From JANSWY01 sp965267245 (GTDB lineage: Bacteria; Bacteroidota; Bacteroidia; Cytophagales; Cyclobacteriaceae), in assembly GCA_965267245.1 (NCBI GenBank), contig OZ253939.1:2108001-2172000 (forward strand): 64,000 nucleotides of DNA, in the 5' to 3' direction. Within the stretch, counting starts at the first letter, position 1. Each line of letters begins with the position of its first letter. The position numbers and the translations under genes are program-made. The notes beneath the pieces are model-generated. The model made no database searches. It worked only from the letters and a program-made list of their open reading frames with translations, and was not told the origin of the DNA. Shown piece after piece: positions 62,497 to 64,000 of the stretch.

Positions 62497-63660
62497 TCAC
62501 GCATTTCTTCTAGCAGCTCTTTCCCATAGAACTGATTGCCGACCTCTTATAAAACGGAAGAACCCCTGAAAGACTGATACATTCATGAAAGTAAAATAGA
62601 ATGGAACAAAAAGTATCTTAACTTTTATCTTTTGTCTCTGAAGAACATATCCAAGAAAGGCCGCTCCGTAGAACCCAACCTGTGCTAAAAATATCAACTG
62701 ATAAAACAAGTTGTCCAGAGCCAAAAATGCATTAATTACAAATATGGCAGGTAATGCAAGTGGTGTCAATGTCCAACGAAGTACCCTATGAGAAATATAT
62801 TGAAAGCTTAACCAACCAAATTTAAAAATATTAAGTAACGAACCAAGACGCACAATTGCCTGATGCCCTCCTGCAGCTATTCGAACCTTTCTTTTTGACT
62901 CCTCCTTTACAGACTCTGATGAATGCTCCACTGCATATGCATCAGGTTCATAGGCAATTCTATATCCTTTTTTAGCGATCGAAAGAGACAAATAAAAGTC
63001 TTCAATCAAGGTGTCTGTATTTATGTGTTCGTAGAGTTCAGTTCGAATTGAAAAAAGCTCGCCAGCTGCACCTACAACTGAATACAACTTATAATCTAGA
63101 TTCTTAAGGAACGATTCATATTTCCAATAGATTCCTTCTCCCGCGCTGGAAGCCTCATCAGCTGATGCCATTTCAATACGTTTCTCCCCGGAAACACAGC
63201 CCACACTATCATCAGCGTAATGACGTACTATATTTCGAACGGACTCTTCATTGAGGCTTGTATTGGCATCAGAATAGATGACAATTGGAGTCCTCACTTC
63301 ACCCATAACTCTATTTACAGCATGAATTTTACCCATTCGTTCAGGTTGGTGGAAAACCGTCACATCAGAAAAACTTTTGGCTATTTTTGGAGTGTTGTCA
63401 TCACTACCATCCGTAACTACCCAAACATGATACTTATCCTTGGGGTAATTCAGAGCCAGGCTGTTATTAATTTTATCTCCGATGTAGTCTTCTTCATTGT
63501 AAGCAGCAATGATATGGGTAACCTCAGGAAGTTCCTCGGTGGAAAAAACTACTGGATCTATTTTGGAGCCTCGGAGTTTAACAAGAACATATAGTAAAAT
63601 TCCATACCCAACATAGGTATAGAATACAAGTCCAATTAACAACCAAAATGACAGCTCCAT
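62497..63660 (-). CDS. Family 2 glycosyltransferase (membrane-bound)
   Basis: A 387-residue protein: N-terminal membrane helix (about 5-27), GT-A domain (about 45-275) with THIIAAYNEEDYIGDKIN, IYSDANTSLNEESVRNIV (DAN in place of DxD), LIEDFYLSLSIAKKGYRI with the ED motif, and KRKVRIAAGGHQAI, then C-terminal membrane helices (about 295-365). It resembles cellulose-synthase-like/EpsO-like enzymes. Separate from the GT at 60147 (different motifs). It is 3 bases downstream of the HAD gene and probably co-transcribed. Confidence 0.88.
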   Translation of the reverse strand: MELSFWLLIGLVFYTYVGYGILLYVLVKLRGSKIDPVVFSTEELPEVTHIIAAYNEEDYIGDKINNSLALNYPKDKYHVWVVTDGSDDNTPKIAKSFSDVTVFHQPERMGKIHAVNRVMGEVRTPIVIYSDANTSLNEESVRNIVRHYADDSVGCVSGEKRIEMASADEASSAGEGIYWKYESFLKNLDYKLYSVVGAAGELFSIRTELYEHINTDTLIEDFYLSLSIAKKGYRIAYEPDAYAVEHSSESVKEESKRKVRIAAGGHQAIVRLGSLLNIFKFGWLSFQYISHRVLRWTLTPLALPAIFVINAFLALDNLFYQLIFLAQVGFYGAAFLGYVLQRQKIKVKILFVPFYFTFMNVSVFQGFFRFIRGRQSVLWERAARRNA

Positions 63661-63663
63661 ATC

Positions 63664-64000
63664 TTATCTAAAAGGTTTAAAATGTGTTTCATGCGCAATG
63701 GAAAACATTGGTTTATCACCCTCCGAATCACCATATGCTATTACCTGATCAAAATTTTTAAGGTCCAAATAACCATTGATCCTATTCACTTTTTCAATCC
63801 CATTGCAATTTTGGCCATCAATTTTACCAGTTATTCTATCAGCTTTGAATTCAAGTTTTGTAGCAATCACCTCCAGGCCCATTTGAGATGCCCATGGTTT
63901 AATCCAGTATTCAGGTGACGCTGAGACAATTACTACCCGATCGCCTCTTCTTTTATAGCTTTGGATAATTTCAATTGCTTTATCTCTTACAATAGACTGT
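63664..64000 (-). CDS. HAD-superfamily (IB-like) phosphatase, partial
   Basis: Only the C-terminal part, about 112 residues, is in the window; the gene continues past the right edge. The frame stays open to 64000. HAD motif II is VVIVSASPEYWIKPWA and motif III/IV is VIAYGDSEGDKPMFSIAHE, typical of the PSPase-like HAD-IB family. The N-terminal DxD motif lies outside. It is upstream of the glycosyltransferase by 3 bases. Confidence 0.85.
   Translation of the reverse strand, partial: QSIVRDKAIEIIQSYKRRGDRVVIVSASPEYWIKPWASQMGLEVIATKLEFKADRITGKIDGQNCNGIEKVNRINGYLDLKNFDQVIAYGDSEGDKPMFSIAHETHFKPFR

Noticed and set aside
1..64000. CRISPR array, prophage, IS element, tRNA or rRNA
   Set aside because: No direct-repeat array, transposase, integrase, phage structural gene or cloverleaf was seen in the intergenic regions.

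Overview
The window is chromosomal DNA from an AT-rich member of the Bacteroidota, most likely a Cytophagales-type marine bacterium. The evidence is indirect but consistent. Several genes have the TAnnTTTG -7 promoter box typical of this phylum. Typical Bacteroidota families are present: a PorD/DUF4835 protein, a T9SS-type C-terminal domain, an ECF sigma/FecR/STN-TonB receptor trio, an OstA-like protein, omega of the Bacteroidota type, and DUF1080 (3-keto-glycoside hydrolase) proteins. No tRNA, rRNA, IS element, prophage or CRISPR array was seen. Most of the window looks like ordinary core genome with short operons.

Layout. 1-4274 (minus): alaS, gatB and the start of a lipoprotein. 4.5-8.5 kb (plus): M23 peptidase, beta-propeller protein, MerR regulator and dprA. 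8.5-10.0 kb (minus): HMG-CoA lyase and a membrane protein. 10.1-12.3 kb (plus): CapA-like protein and a DMT exporter. 12.3-17.25 kb (minus): a methionine operon (split metH, then metF) behind a SAM-I riboswitch. 17.4-22.7 kb: Ppx/GppA, a TonB receptor, an unlisted 51-residue lipoprotein and a TPR membrane protein. 22.7-33.4 kb (minus): a six-gene oxidative carbohydrate operon, with an MFS symporter, a Gfo/Idh oxidoreductase, two TIM-barrel sugar isomerases and two giant cytochrome c lipoproteins. 33.6-36.6 kb (plus): a T9SS esterase, then a TetR regulator and alpha/beta hydrolase sharing a palindromic operator. 36.6-41.6 kb (minus): ppk1, mdh, a lone cNMP-binding protein and tilS. 41.7-48.6 kb (plus): OstA-like, bamD, rpoZ, coaBC, porD, a small unknown and recN. 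48.6-53.6 kb (minus): sigma/FecR/TonB receptor/lipoprotein. 53.7-64 kb: a carotenoid-desaturase-like oxidoreductase, fabI, ispE, tgt-lptG-DMT, a glycosyltransferase-sigma-rsmG run, and a glycosyltransferase with a HAD phosphatase cut by the window edge.

The most interesting region is the 22.7-33.4 kb operon. I read it as a periplasmic oxidative route for glycosides: a PQQ-type dehydrogenase with its own heme module, a 1215-residue protein joining cytochrome c, PA14, beta-propeller and DUF1080 domains, then uptake and further conversion by MFS, Gfo/Idh and isomerase proteins. Also notable are the TetR operators placed identically at two promoters, the possible expression platform of the SAM riboswitch, and the fact that all eight convergent gene junctions in the window lie within 4 bases of zero spacing.

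Promoter boxes were used to revise several starts (fabI, the glycosyltransferase at 60147, the ECF sigma factor at 53596, the alpha/beta hydrolase at 35680). All functional assignments come from reading motifs by eye; no database search was run.
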